In this document: piece after piece, positions 1 to 5,933 of the stretch | How positions within the stretch are numbered: the stretch's first letter is position 1 | Layout: each line of letters begins with the position of its first letter | Notes under the pieces: model-generated | Told to the model about the DNA's origin: nothing | The model's database searches: none | Seen by the model: the letters and a program-made list of their open reading frames with translations, nothing else | Program-made: the position numbers and the translations under genes | DNA from: JASFEQ01 sp050122535 | GTDB taxonomy: Bacteria > Desulfobacterota > DSM-4660 > Desulfatiglandales > HGW-15 | Assembly (NCBI GenBank): GCA_050122535.1 | Contig: JASFIT010000165.1 | Coordinates: 1-9,364, forward strand | Direction of reading: 5' to 3' | DNA length: 9,364 nt

Positions 1-1
1 G

Positions 2-307
2 GGGAAACCGTGGGAAGATGTGGAAGTGCTGACGGGAAAGGAGATGAAAGCGACGCCCGGGCATAAGAAGACCATTTTGCTTGGAAAATGCATTTACCAG
101 GCCAACAAAGATAATCCCCATATCCAGGAGATGCTCGCCATAAAAGGGTGTCCGCCCTCATCAAATGAAATTTTCAAAGCCCTTCGCGAGGCAGGTATCG
201 CGGTGGAGCAGGGTTTTTTTGAGGATATGGACAGGGTGCCGGGGATTCATATGAAAAGATATGAGGGACAACCAGAGTTCGATGAGACTTTTTTCACCGT
301 CACCTAG
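2..307 (+). CDS. C-terminal fragment of a protein, possibly DUF362 family
   Basis: The reading frame is open from the left window edge and stops with TAG at 305-307, so only the last 101 residues are visible and the true start lies outside. An in-frame GTG at 20 has no ribosome binding site and is probably internal. The fragment has a GKC motif followed about 20 residues later by a KGCPP motif, then a helix (NEIFKALREAGI) and an acidic/aromatic tail with a RYEGQPEFDE stretch. From memory, this Gly-Cys-Pro-Pro tail with a closing RYEG-PEFDE resembles the C-terminus of DUF362 proteins of sulfate reducers, whose ferredoxin-like Fe-S domain would lie upstream. That family call is recognition, not a search, and could be wrong. 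No terminator follows. Confidence 0.5.
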   Translation, partial: GKPWEDVEVLTGKEMKATPGHKKTILLGKCIYQANKDNPHIQEMLAIKGCPPSSNEIFKALREAGIAVEQGFFEDMDRVPGIHMKRYEGQPEFDETFFTVT

Positions 308-667
308 CCCGAACGTGATGATCAATCTAGCGCAATGTACCATAAATTTCAACACATCAGGATTGTGTCTTCGCATCCACTGAGTGATGGCCCATTCTTT
401 CAAGACGATATCTATGGCGTGCGGGAGAAGTGGTCTGATCCTTGAGGGTTTAAGAGGATTCTGTCTAGGTCGGAATGATACATTCTGCCAGAAATTACTG
501 GGCGTAAACCCTCAAGGATCAGACCACGGTGATGCTCAGTGGAATTTTTTTTGAGATATCGTCTTTCAGGAACAGTCCATCACTCCATACGAAAGGAATA
601 TATGATACGGCGCACTAGCCTTAGAGCAACCTAAACACTTCTTACTTTCTAAACTAAGGAGATAGGG
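308..667. other. 360-bp intergenic region with an inverted-repeat element
   Basis: No convincing gene lies here on either strand. The main structure is the long perfect inverted repeat at 430-527, listed separately. On the minus strand a frame stays open from about 514 to 161 and reads plausible protein-like sequence around 310-420 (for example KEWAITQWMRRHNPDV), but its first ATG is at 403, it has no ribosome binding site and it runs antisense into the upstream gene. I see no strong sigma-70 promoter for the SDR gene that follows; a TATGAT at 601-606 lacks a matching -35 box. Confidence 0.6.
430..527. repeat. Perfect 23-bp inverted repeat with 52-bp interior (REP/MITE-like)
   Basis: The left arm (430-452) begins GTGGTCTGATCCTTGAGG and the right arm (505-527) is its exact reverse complement over all 23 bases. 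Identity stops sharply at both ends. The 52-base interior holds a small nested hairpin, GAATG-ATA-CATTC (473-485). The arrangement resembles non-autonomous palindromic elements mobilised by IS200-like REP-associated tyrosine transposases, or a small MITE. There is no T-tract after it, so it is unlikely to be an intrinsic terminator. No transposase is present and no target-site duplication is evident. Confidence 0.7.
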
Positions 668-1465
668 ATGAAAAAGAGAGGACGTTTGGATGGAAAAACG
701 GCCATCGTTACGGGAGCGGCCAGCGGTATCGGTCGAGCAACGGCCATCCTCTTTGCCCGGGAAGGCGCAAGGCTGGCGCTGGCGGATGTGAACGAGAAAG
801 GGTTGGAGGAAACCCTAGAACTGGTTAAACGGGAAGGGGGCGAGGCCATTATCAGACGAACTGATGTGGGCGTGGAGGAGGAATTCAAGGAACTCGTTGA
901 TCTGACCCTCAAGACCTATTCTCGGATAGATATTTTGTGTAACAATGCGGGTATTACCGGAGATTTGTTGAACCTGGAAGAGCAAAATGCTGATGAATGG
1001 CAAAGGATCTTACAAGTGAATGTTATGGGTGCCGTGTTCGGAACGAAGCACGTGGTCAAACACATGCAAGCGCGCAGATCTGGCGCCATTGTGAACACCG
1101 CCTCAGTAGCAGGGATCCGCTCAGGGGCCGGAGGCAATGCCTACAGTGCCAGCAAGGCGGCCCTCATCAACTTCACCCAAACGGCTGCGTGCGATCTAGG
1201 GGGCTACAATGTAAGGGTTAACGCCGTCTGCCCAGGACTTATAGAAACGGGAATGACCAAGCGGGTCTTTGACTATGCACGTGAAAAAGGAAAAGAAGAC
1301 AAACTGGGTTATCGGTGCGAATTGCAGAGGTATGGGCATCCGGAGGAGATCGCATGGGCCATACTCTTCTTGGCAAGTGATGAAGCCAGCTATATCACAG
1401 GTCAAACCCTCCCTGTTGACGGGGGGAACACGGCATCCCTCAATCTCCCTGGCATGAAATTCTAG
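668..1465 (+). CDS. Short-chain dehydrogenase/reductase (classical SDR, NAD-type)
   Basis: This 265-residue protein is a full-length classical SDR, an NAD(P)-dependent alcohol/ketone oxidoreductase with a single Rossmann domain. The cofactor motif TGAASGIG is at residues 15-22, NNAG at 92-95, and the catalytic tetrad is complete: Asn118, Ser146, Tyr159 and Lys163 (YSASK). Asp40 at the end of beta-2 points to NAD rather than NADP. The C-terminal ITGQTLPVDGG motif is present. The start is set by AAGGAG at 656-661, six bases before ATG. The gene converges on a second SDR with only 47 bases between stop codons. Substrate cannot be read from sequence; given the nearby enoyl-CoA hydratase and binding protein, oxidation of a hydroxyacyl-CoA or alicyclic alcohol is plausible but inferred. 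Family call is secure, specific function is not. Confidence 0.93.
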   Translation: MKKRGRLDGKTAIVTGAASGIGRATAILFAREGARLALADVNEKGLEETLELVKREGGEAIIRRTDVGVEEEFKELVDLTLKTYSRIDILCNNAGITGDLLNLEEQNADEWQRILQVNVMGAVFGTKHVVKHMQARRSGAIVNTASVAGIRSGAGGNAYSASKAALINFTQTAACDLGGYNVRVNAVCPGLIETGMTKRVFDYAREKGKEDKLGYRCELQRYGHPEEIAWAILFLASDEASYITGQTLPVDGGNTASLNLPGMKF

Positions 1466-1512
1466 GCTTGGTTCGCAGCACGCCCCCCCTCTCTCTGCGC
1501 GTTGATCCTCGA

Positions 1513-2277
1513 TCAAGTATTGGCGAGGGCACCCCCGTCCACATAAATGGACTCTCCGGTGATAAAGCTGGCGTCCTCTGAACAGAGGAACAGGACCGCT
1601 CCAACGATCTCCTCGGGCTCAGCCAGGCGACCCTTGGGTACCCGGGCCGTAATCATTTGCTCCAGAGACGGATTGGACCAAATGGGTTGGCTAAAGGCCG
1701 TCTTGGTCAGCCCAGGGCCCACCGCGTTCACATTCACATTGAGGGGCGCCCACTCCACGGCCATGCACTTGGTCAGCATGTTTAGGGCTGCTTTGCTGGC
1801 GTGGTAAACGCCCATCCCCGCCCCCCCGCGGACCGCGCCCACGGTGGTGATGTTAATGATTCTGCCTCCACCCTGCTCACCCATGATCTTGGCCACGGCT
1901 CTGCTTAGCAAAAAAACGGCTTTGCAGTTCACATCAAAGATCTTGTCCCACCCATCTTCCCGCAGGTCCATGAGGGGCCTGAGAAAGCTCCTGGCAGCAT
2001 TGTTGACCAGAATGTCGACGCGGCCATAGCTCTTCATGCTCGCGTCAACCAGTGCGTTTATCTGTTCGCTTACGGTCAAATCGGTGACGAGCAGCGTAGC
2101 ATCACCCCCATTTCCCTTGATTTCACTGACCACCTTTTCAAGCTCTCCTTGGGTCCTGGAGGCCAGAATCAACTTGGCTCCACACTGGGCGAGGCCCAAA
2201 GCGATGGCCTTTCCAATCCCACGACCCCCTCCTGTCACAATGGCTACTTTGCCGCTTAAATCATAGTTTCCCACCAT
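1513..2277 (-). CDS. Short-chain dehydrogenase/reductase (FabG-like, NADP-type) with Thr in the catalytic Ser position
   Basis: This 254-residue classical SDR has TGGGRGIG at residues 15-22 and Ser40-Arg41 after beta-2, a basic signature favouring NADP(H). The usual NNAG reads NNAA (92-95). Asn117, Tyr158 and Lys162 of the active site are present, but the position of the catalytic serine is Thr145 (sequence NITTVGA). Threonine can keep the hydroxyl, so the enzyme may still be active. The C-terminal ITGESIYVDGG motif is intact. ATG at 2275-2277 is preceded on the minus strand by AAAGGAG (2286-2292) with eight bases of spacing, which fixes the start. A good promoter lies just upstream (2310-2338). 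The TTGATC-CTC-GATCAA hairpin at 1502-1516 overlaps the stop codon but is too weak to call a terminator. Its substrate is unknown. Confidence 0.93.
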   Translation of the reverse strand: MVGNYDLSGKVAIVTGGGRGIGKAIALGLAQCGAKLILASRTQGELEKVVSEIKGNGGDATLLVTDLTVSEQINALVDASMKSYGRVDILVNNAARSFLRPLMDLREDGWDKIFDVNCKAVFLLSRAVAKIMGEQGGGRIINITTVGAVRGGAGMGVYHASKAALNMLTKCMAVEWAPLNVNVNAVGPGLTKTAFSQPIWSNPSLEQMITARVPKGRLAEPEEIVGAVLFLCSEDASFITGESIYVDGGALANT

Positions 2278-2309
2278 GTCCTAAGCTCCTTTTATGTAAT
2301 TTCTGCAAG

Positions 2310-2338
2310 ATTTAATATGGTTTCTAGAAAGGCGTCAA
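2310..2338 (-). promoter_or_regulatory. Probable sigma-70 promoter for the minus-strand SDR
   Basis: On the minus strand, TTGACG (complement of 2333-2338) is followed by exactly 17 bases and TTAAAT (complement of 2310-2315). Transcription would begin near 2303, giving a leader of about 25 bases that contains the AAAGGAG ribosome binding site. Matches to consensus are 5/6 and 4/6. Confidence 0.55.
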
Positions 2339-2377
2339 GTTTGATTTCGCCGGTATTAAGACCCTGCAAATCCCGCC

Positions 2378-2404
2378 TTGACTTTTTCTCGGTGATCTTA
2401 TAGT
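2378..2404 (+). promoter_or_regulatory. Possible sigma-70 promoter for the solute-binding protein
   Basis: TTGACT (2378-2383) and TATAGT (2399-2404) each match consensus at 5/6, but the 15-base spacer is shorter than the preferred 17. If used, it gives a leader of about 260 bases before ATG 2671. It is divergent from the SDR promoter at 2310-2338, with about 40 bp between the two -35 boxes, room for a shared regulator. Confidence 0.35.
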
Positions 2405-2670
2405 AAGATGCCACCGTCAATCCGAAAACAGCTAAAGGCATATTGCTTAAGCTCTGGAGGTCTTTCAAAATTTCAAATGACCTCCTTATCGCTCCAATTC
2501 ACCTTTCCTTGGTCGTTTGAGGAGACCTGCTTTGAAGATTACGCACGATGCCCACGGCGCACGTCTTCAAAAAAAATCTCTCCCGAAATGCGAGAAAGCA
2601 GCTTTACTTGGGACACTGGCTTCTTGAATCACGCAAATCGTTGCCAATCTTGAAAGGGAAAAGGGATAAC

Positions 2671-3990
2671 ATGAAAAAGCTTCATTTTCTTTTGAGCGTT
2701 TTGCTGGCGTCTTTCCTTGGTATGACAGTCAGTTCTCCTGCCTGGGGGGCCAAGACGATTAAGATCGGCGTAATAGGCCCCATGAACTTTGTGCAGGGCA
2801 AGGGGCATTGGAACGGAGCTACCATGGCTGCTGAGGAGATCAATGCCAAAGGAGGCATTAGAGTTGGCAAGAGAAAAAGAAAAATTGAGCTGGTCAAGGC
2901 GGATTCCAATGAGATGCTGAACGTGATGGACGCCATCAATGCCATGGAGTTGCTCCTCACCCGCCACAAGGTGGACTTCATTGTGGGCGGCTCTAGCCCC
3001 GAAGCTGTGCTTGCCATGCAGGACATTGCCATGGACTACAAGAAGATCTTCATTGGGTGCGGTGCGGCCGATCCCGAACTCTGCATCCGGGTGGCAAAAG
3101 ACTATAATAGGTATAAATATTTCTTCCGAGGCATTCCTCTTAACTCCAAGTTTCAGGTCAAAACCTGCTTGATCCAAGTGGCGACCGTGGGTGGAATCAT
3201 GAAAAAATATCTGGGCATACGCAAGGTGAAGGTGGCCATTGCGGCAGAGAAGGCCATGCGGGTGGACCCGATGATCAAGGCGGCCCACGGCGTTATCCCC
3301 AAAATGGGCATGGAGGTGACCGGTATCTGGAGGCCTTCCGCCGCAGCCACGGACCTGAAGCCAGAACTTTCAGGGATCCAGCGTTCGGGGGCTCACATGA
3401 TCTTCACCGCCTTTTCCTCTTCAGTGGGGATTCCTTTTGCTAAGCAGGCGGGAGAGCTCAAGATACCCGCTGTGCTGGTGGGAATCAACGTGGAGGCCCA
3501 GATGGAGGGGTTCTGGCAGGCCACCCAGGGAATGGGCAACTACGTGATGACCACGAATACCTATGCTCGAGATGTGGAGTACAATGAGCTCACCAAACCC
3601 TTTGTTGATCAATATATAAAGAGATTTGGCGAAGTGCCTGCTTACACGGCAGACACCTATTCCGCCATCATCCACACCATTGTCCCGGCGGTGGAAATGG
3701 CCGGAACACTCAATGCGGATAAAGTGGTGGAAGTCATGGAGAATCGCCCCCCTTACAAAGTACCCAGCGGCAGGATAGCATATATCAAAGATCCCCAAGG
3801 ACGACCCTTTCATGACCTCAAATGGGGTCCGGGTTTTCTGACCAGCCTTGGCGTCCAATGGCAGGATGGGAAACTCTTAGCGGTGTGGCCCTATAAATGG
3901 AAGCCTGCCAAAGAGGCCCCTGAGATTACCTATAAGGGCGTTGTGCCCTATAAGATCCCGCCCTGGGTTATGAAAGCCTATAAGAAGTAA
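2671..3990 (+). CDS. Periplasmic solute-binding protein of an ABC transporter (Peripla_BP_6 / LivJ-like)
   Basis: This 439-residue protein is probably exported to the periplasm, where it would bind a small organic solute and hand it to a membrane ABC permease. Residues 1-26 form a clear Sec signal peptide: MKK start, hydrophobic core LLSVLLASFLG, and a probable cut after AWG. There is no lipobox cysteine. The mature part begins KTIKIGVIGPMN and continues with an NGATMAAEEINAKGG segment typical of type-I periplasmic binding folds of the branched-chain-amino-acid/aromatic-acid class, then GGSSPEAV and a second lobe with AYTADTYSAI. The frame is open back to 2548, but ATG 2671 is chosen because it begins the signal peptide and follows AAGGG at 2661-2665. 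No permease or ATPase genes adjoin it. Ligand is unknown; the neighbouring SDR and enoyl-CoA hydratase genes suggest an organic acid. Confidence 0.9.
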   Translation: MKKLHFLLSVLLASFLGMTVSSPAWGAKTIKIGVIGPMNFVQGKGHWNGATMAAEEINAKGGIRVGKRKRKIELVKADSNEMLNVMDAINAMELLLTRHKVDFIVGGSSPEAVLAMQDIAMDYKKIFIGCGAADPELCIRVAKDYNRYKYFFRGIPLNSKFQVKTCLIQVATVGGIMKKYLGIRKVKVAIAAEKAMRVDPMIKAAHGVIPKMGMEVTGIWRPSAAATDLKPELSGIQRSGAHMIFTAFSSSVGIPFAKQAGELKIPAVLVGINVEAQMEGFWQATQGMGNYVMTTNTYARDVEYNELTKPFVDQYIKRFGEVPAYTADTYSAIIHTIVPAVEMAGTLNADKVVEVMENRPPYKVPSGRIAYIKDPQGRPFHDLKWGPGFLTSLGVQWQDGKLLAVWPYKWKPAKEAPEITYKGVVPYKIPPWVMKAYKK

Positions 3991-4040
3991 CCTATCCATT
4001 GCATGATTCCCGCACCTCCGCGCCCCCGTATCAAGCCTGT

Positions 4041-4056
4041 CCCTGTGAAAACAGGG
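4041..4056 (+). other. Small hairpin with GAAA tetraloop after the binding-protein gene
   Basis: CCCTGT (4041-4046), GAAA loop, ACAGGG (4051-4056) form a perfect 6-bp stem closed by a stable GNRA-type tetraloop, extendable by wobble pairs. It lies 50 bases after the stop codon of the binding-protein gene. No T-tract follows, so it is not a standard intrinsic terminator; it might stabilise the mRNA 3' end. The rest of 3991-4218 shows nothing supportable. Confidence 0.35.
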
Positions 4057-4218
4057 GTACGGGGCAAGCCAAAGCCTCTCCCACCCCCGCAAGCGGTATC
4101 TTCGATAGGGGAAAGGGGATTTTCAAAGATGAAATTGGTCTTAGTTACTCAAGGGGCGTCCAAAGACTTTTTGATATAAGTGGGATTTAATTACTAGTCC
4201 ATTGGAGGAGTGTTAGAT

Positions 4219-5001
4219 ATGGGAGAAAGACTCGCACATTATGAAATTCGAGATAGCGTGGCTGTTGTCACGATTGATCATCCCCCCATGAATGCCCTGG
4301 ATGTGGCCACAAAGGAGGAGATTGCGCAGATCTTTGTGGAACTTGATAAGAGGAAGCAGGAGATAAGGGTTGTCATCTTGCACGGAGCCGGGGACAAGGC
4401 GTTCGCTGCAGGGGCAGATATCAAGACTTTTCTGGAACTGAACCCGGACAAGGCCAAAAGACGTCTTTCTCGAAGCCATCAGATCTACGCCATGGTCGAG
4501 AATTTTGAGTGGCCTGTGATCGCTGCGATTCATGGTTACTGCTTGGGGGCCGGTCTGGAACTGGCCCTCTGTTGTGACATCCGCTATGCAACGGAGAATG
4601 CCAAGTTGGGATTTCCTGAAGTGAATCTGTCGGTCTTCCCGGGCAACGGAGGTAATCGGCGTGCCCTTTATCATACGCCTTTAGGCAAACTCAAGGAGTG
4701 GATCTACACGGGAGCCATCATCAAGGCCAAGGAGGCCTTTGCCTATGGATGGTTGGAGAAGGTGGTTGCGGAGGGGGAGATTATGGAGGCCGCATGGGAA
4801 CTGGCCAATAAGATTGCCAGAAAGGGGCCCTTGGGTGTGGCCGCGGCAAAGAAGGTCTTGAACAGGACCCGAGATCTTGCACTGGATGAAGGCCTGGAAT
4901 TGGAATCGGACTTCTGGTCGAGGCTCACAGCCACTGAGGATATGAAAGAAGGGGCGAAGGCCTTCATAGAAAAGCGCAAACCGAACTATAAGTGTCGATA
5001 G
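4219..5001 (+). CDS. Enoyl-CoA hydratase/isomerase (crotonase family)
   Basis: This 260-residue cytoplasmic protein belongs to the crotonase superfamily, which hydrates trans-2-enoyl-CoA to 3-hydroxyacyl-CoA in beta-oxidation-type pathways. The first oxyanion-hole segment is AFAAGADIK (61-69) and the second is GYCLGAGLELALCCD (106-120). Both catalytic glutamates of true hydratases are present, Glu114 (GLEL) and Glu134 (GFPE), spaced 20 residues apart as in the mitochondrial enzyme, so hydratase activity is more likely than isomerase-only or decarboxylase. The C-terminal EKRKPNYK tail is typical. GGAGGAG at 4204-4210 sits eight bases before ATG 4219; an upstream GTG at 4210 overlaps that site and is rejected as the start. 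The next SDR-type partner is upstream at 668-2277. Acyl chain specificity cannot be read. Confidence 0.93.
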   Translation: MGERLAHYEIRDSVAVVTIDHPPMNALDVATKEEIAQIFVELDKRKQEIRVVILHGAGDKAFAAGADIKTFLELNPDKAKRRLSRSHQIYAMVENFEWPVIAAIHGYCLGAGLELALCCDIRYATENAKLGFPEVNLSVFPGNGGNRRALYHTPLGKLKEWIYTGAIIKAKEAFAYGWLEKVVAEGEIMEAAWELANKIARKGPLGVAAAKKVLNRTRDLALDEGLELESDFWSRLTATEDMKEGAKAFIEKRKPNYKCR

Positions 5002-5100
5002 TGCGAATTTGCTCTCACACAGTTGTTGGTGAGGTTGACAGACAATGAAAACTTGGCTTGATGCGTGAGGGGAATCAGAGGAAAATATGTATCTTTTCGC

Positions 5101-5130
5101 TTGACGTCTGATGAATTAATATCCTATTGT
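5101..5130 (+). promoter_or_regulatory. Candidate promoter of the cold-shock gene
   Basis: TTGACG (5101-5106, 5/6) is followed after 18 bases by TATTGT (5125-5130, 4/6). Transcription from here would give a leader of roughly 118 bases before the UUG start, consistent with the long leaders known for CspA-family mRNAs. Confidence 0.4.
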
Positions 5131-5172
5131 TCTCCAGATTAATGGCCCGGGCACCCTCATGGGACGGTTTTG

Positions 5173-5245
5173 CTCTGAAAGGTCGCTCCTTTTGCCAGAG
5201 TGACGGCCTGAGGCTTGGGACCATGATCGAAAGTTATGAAAGGAG
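5173..5245 (+). promoter_or_regulatory. Cold-shock leader with competing hairpin and anti-Shine-Dalgarno pairing
   Basis: CTCTGAAAGG (5173-5182) can pair with CCTTT (5188-5192) and CAGAG (5196-5200), leaving a TCGCT loop and a 3-base bulge. The same CTCCTTT (5186-5192) is also exactly complementary to the ribosome binding site AAAGGAG (5239-5245), seven pairs plus possible wobbles. The two structures are mutually exclusive, so the leader could switch access to the ribosome site. This is seen as base complementarity only; regulation is inferred. Confidence 0.35.
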
Positions 5246-5254
5246 GTCATTGTT

Positions 5255-5455
5255 TTGGCAGAAGGGATCGTAAAATGGTTTAGTAATAAGAAAGGGTACG
5301 GGTTCATTGAGCAGGATGATGGCCCAGACATATTCGTTCATTACTCTTCCATTGACATGCAAGGATTCAAGACCCTGAGAGGGGGGGACCGAGTAGCTTT
5401 TGAAGTGAATGATAGCGACCGTGGTCCCGAGGCCGACAAAGTGAAAAAGCTTTAA
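5255..5455 (+). CDS. Cold-shock protein (CspA family, single CSD)
   Basis: This 66-residue protein is a complete single cold-shock domain, an OB-fold that binds single-stranded RNA and DNA and melts mRNA structure. The RNP1 motif is NKKGYGFI (11-18) with KWFS just before it, and RNP2 is DIFVHYSSI (25-33). Length is usual for the family. Translation begins at a UUG codon; this start is set by the near-perfect AAAGGAGG (5239-5246) eight bases upstream and by the MAEGIVKWF beginning, which matches other family members. It is a stand-alone gene with its own promoter candidate and intrinsic terminator. Whether it is truly cold-induced cannot be told from sequence, since many CspA-family members are constitutive. 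Confidence 0.96.
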   Translation: MAEGIVKWFSNKKGYGFIEQDDGPDIFVHYSSIDMQGFKTLRGGDRVAFEVNDSDRGPEADKVKKL

Positions 5456-5477
5456 TGCCCTGCAGAAGGGCTGGTGC

Positions 5478-5518
5478 GGGCATCTCGCAAGGTTGCGAAG
5501 AGATGCCCTTTTTGTTTT
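5478..5518 (+). terminator. Intrinsic terminator of the cold-shock gene
   Basis: GGGCATCTC (5478-5486) pairs perfectly with GAGATGCCC (5500-5508), with extra pairing inside (GCA/TGC), and is followed by TTTTTGTTTT (5509-5518). It lies 22 bases after the stop codon and is the clearest terminator in the window. Confidence 0.92.
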
Positions 5519-5583
5519 AAGAGATTTGTAATTGGCAGTAATAATATGCGTTGTCGAAGTCTTATGGCGTGATAGGCTTCATA

Positions 5584-5612
5584 TTGACTTCTGTGACTTT
5601 TACGTTTATAGT
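5584..5612 (+). promoter_or_regulatory. Near-consensus sigma-70 promoter of the 98-residue protein gene
   Basis: TTGACT (5584-5589, 5/6) and TATAGT (5607-5612, 5/6) are separated by exactly 17 bases. Transcription would begin near 5619, giving a very short leader before ATG 5637. It lies just after the cold-shock terminator, so the downstream gene is probably independently transcribed. Confidence 0.65.
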
Positions 5613-5636
5613 GACATTTTGTCCCGGTAAAAGAGG

Positions 5637-5933
5637 ATGGATGAGGAAGAATACAACAAGAAGTACGCAAATTTGAGAATTCTCAAAAGCGTTCAGGAGT
5701 ATTTGAAGTCTAAGAACGATTCTCCCACAGCGGTGTTCCCCATTCGGGTTCCCGATGATCTGCTTTATCAGGCAGCACGACTTCAAGGGGTGGAAAGTGC
5801 TGATAGATTAATCCACAAAATATTTAAAATGGGTCTCACCCGCTGGAGTGAGAAATTGTATAATGAGGTATTTGGGTCTGAGGAGAATTTGCAGGAGTTC
5901 ATTGAGCTCGTTAAAGAGCGTAGCAAGGAATGA
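5637..5933 (+). CDS. Small protein of unknown function, possible ribbon-helix-helix fold
   Basis: This 98-residue, charged, soluble protein is not one I recognise. ATG 5637 is the first possible start, because an in-frame TAA is at 5628-5630; the purine stretch AAGAGG directly abuts it, so the ribosome site is weak. Residues 33-69 (VFPIRVPDDLLYQAARLQG, then a helix ESADRLIHKIFKMGL) have the order expected of a ribbon-helix-helix DNA-binding domain: a short strand ending in IRVP, then two helices. N- and C-terminal parts look helical (residues 10-26 and 72-97). A strong promoter precedes it (5584-5612). If it is a ribbon-helix-helix protein it could act as a repressor, perhaps of itself, but the fold call is by eye. 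No toxin-like partner follows. Confidence 0.65.
   Translation: MDEEEYNKKYANLRILKSVQEYLKSKNDSPTAVFPIRVPDDLLYQAARLQGVESADRLIHKIFKMGLTRWSEKLYNEVFGSEENLQEFIELVKERSKE

Larger units (their letters stand above)
2278..2670. other. 393-bp divergent intergenic region between SDR and binding-protein genes
   Basis: The region holds two divergent promoter candidates (2310-2338 minus, 2378-2404 plus) and no gene I can support. A frame open from 2408 and an upstream extension of the binding-protein frame from 2548 have no ribosome binding sites and do not look like protein families. An 8-bp inverted repeat, TTTGAAGA (2531-2538) and TCTTCAAA (2564-2571), is followed by an A-run. That is the wrong orientation for a terminator on the plus strand, but it could be a leader hairpin of the transcript reading into the binding-protein gene. 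Confidence 0.5.

Noticed and set aside
2531..2580. Inverted repeat followed by an A-run as an intrinsic terminator
   Set aside because: On the plus strand the tail is A, not T, and on the minus strand no T-tract follows the hairpin.
2548..2670. 41-residue extension of the solute-binding protein
   Set aside because: It would bury the signal peptide; ATG 2671 has a purine-rich ribosome site and begins a classic MKK signal sequence.
2629..3288. 219-codon minus-strand frame opposite the binding-protein gene
   Set aside because: It lies antisense to a clear exported binding protein, has no ribosome site and reads low-complexity His/Leu-rich sequence typical of a shadow frame.
3999..4190. 63-codon frame between the binding protein and hydratase genes
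   Set aside because: It has no ribosome site, a Pro/Ser-rich composition resembling random translation, and no recognisable motif.
4210..4218. GTG start for the enoyl-CoA hydratase
   Set aside because: It overlaps the GGAGGAG ribosome site; ATG 4219 has the right spacing.
5035..5063. TTGACA at 5035-5040 as the cold-shock promoter
   Set aside because: No acceptable -10 box occurs at 16-18 bases; the TTGACG/TATTGT pair at 5101-5130 is better.
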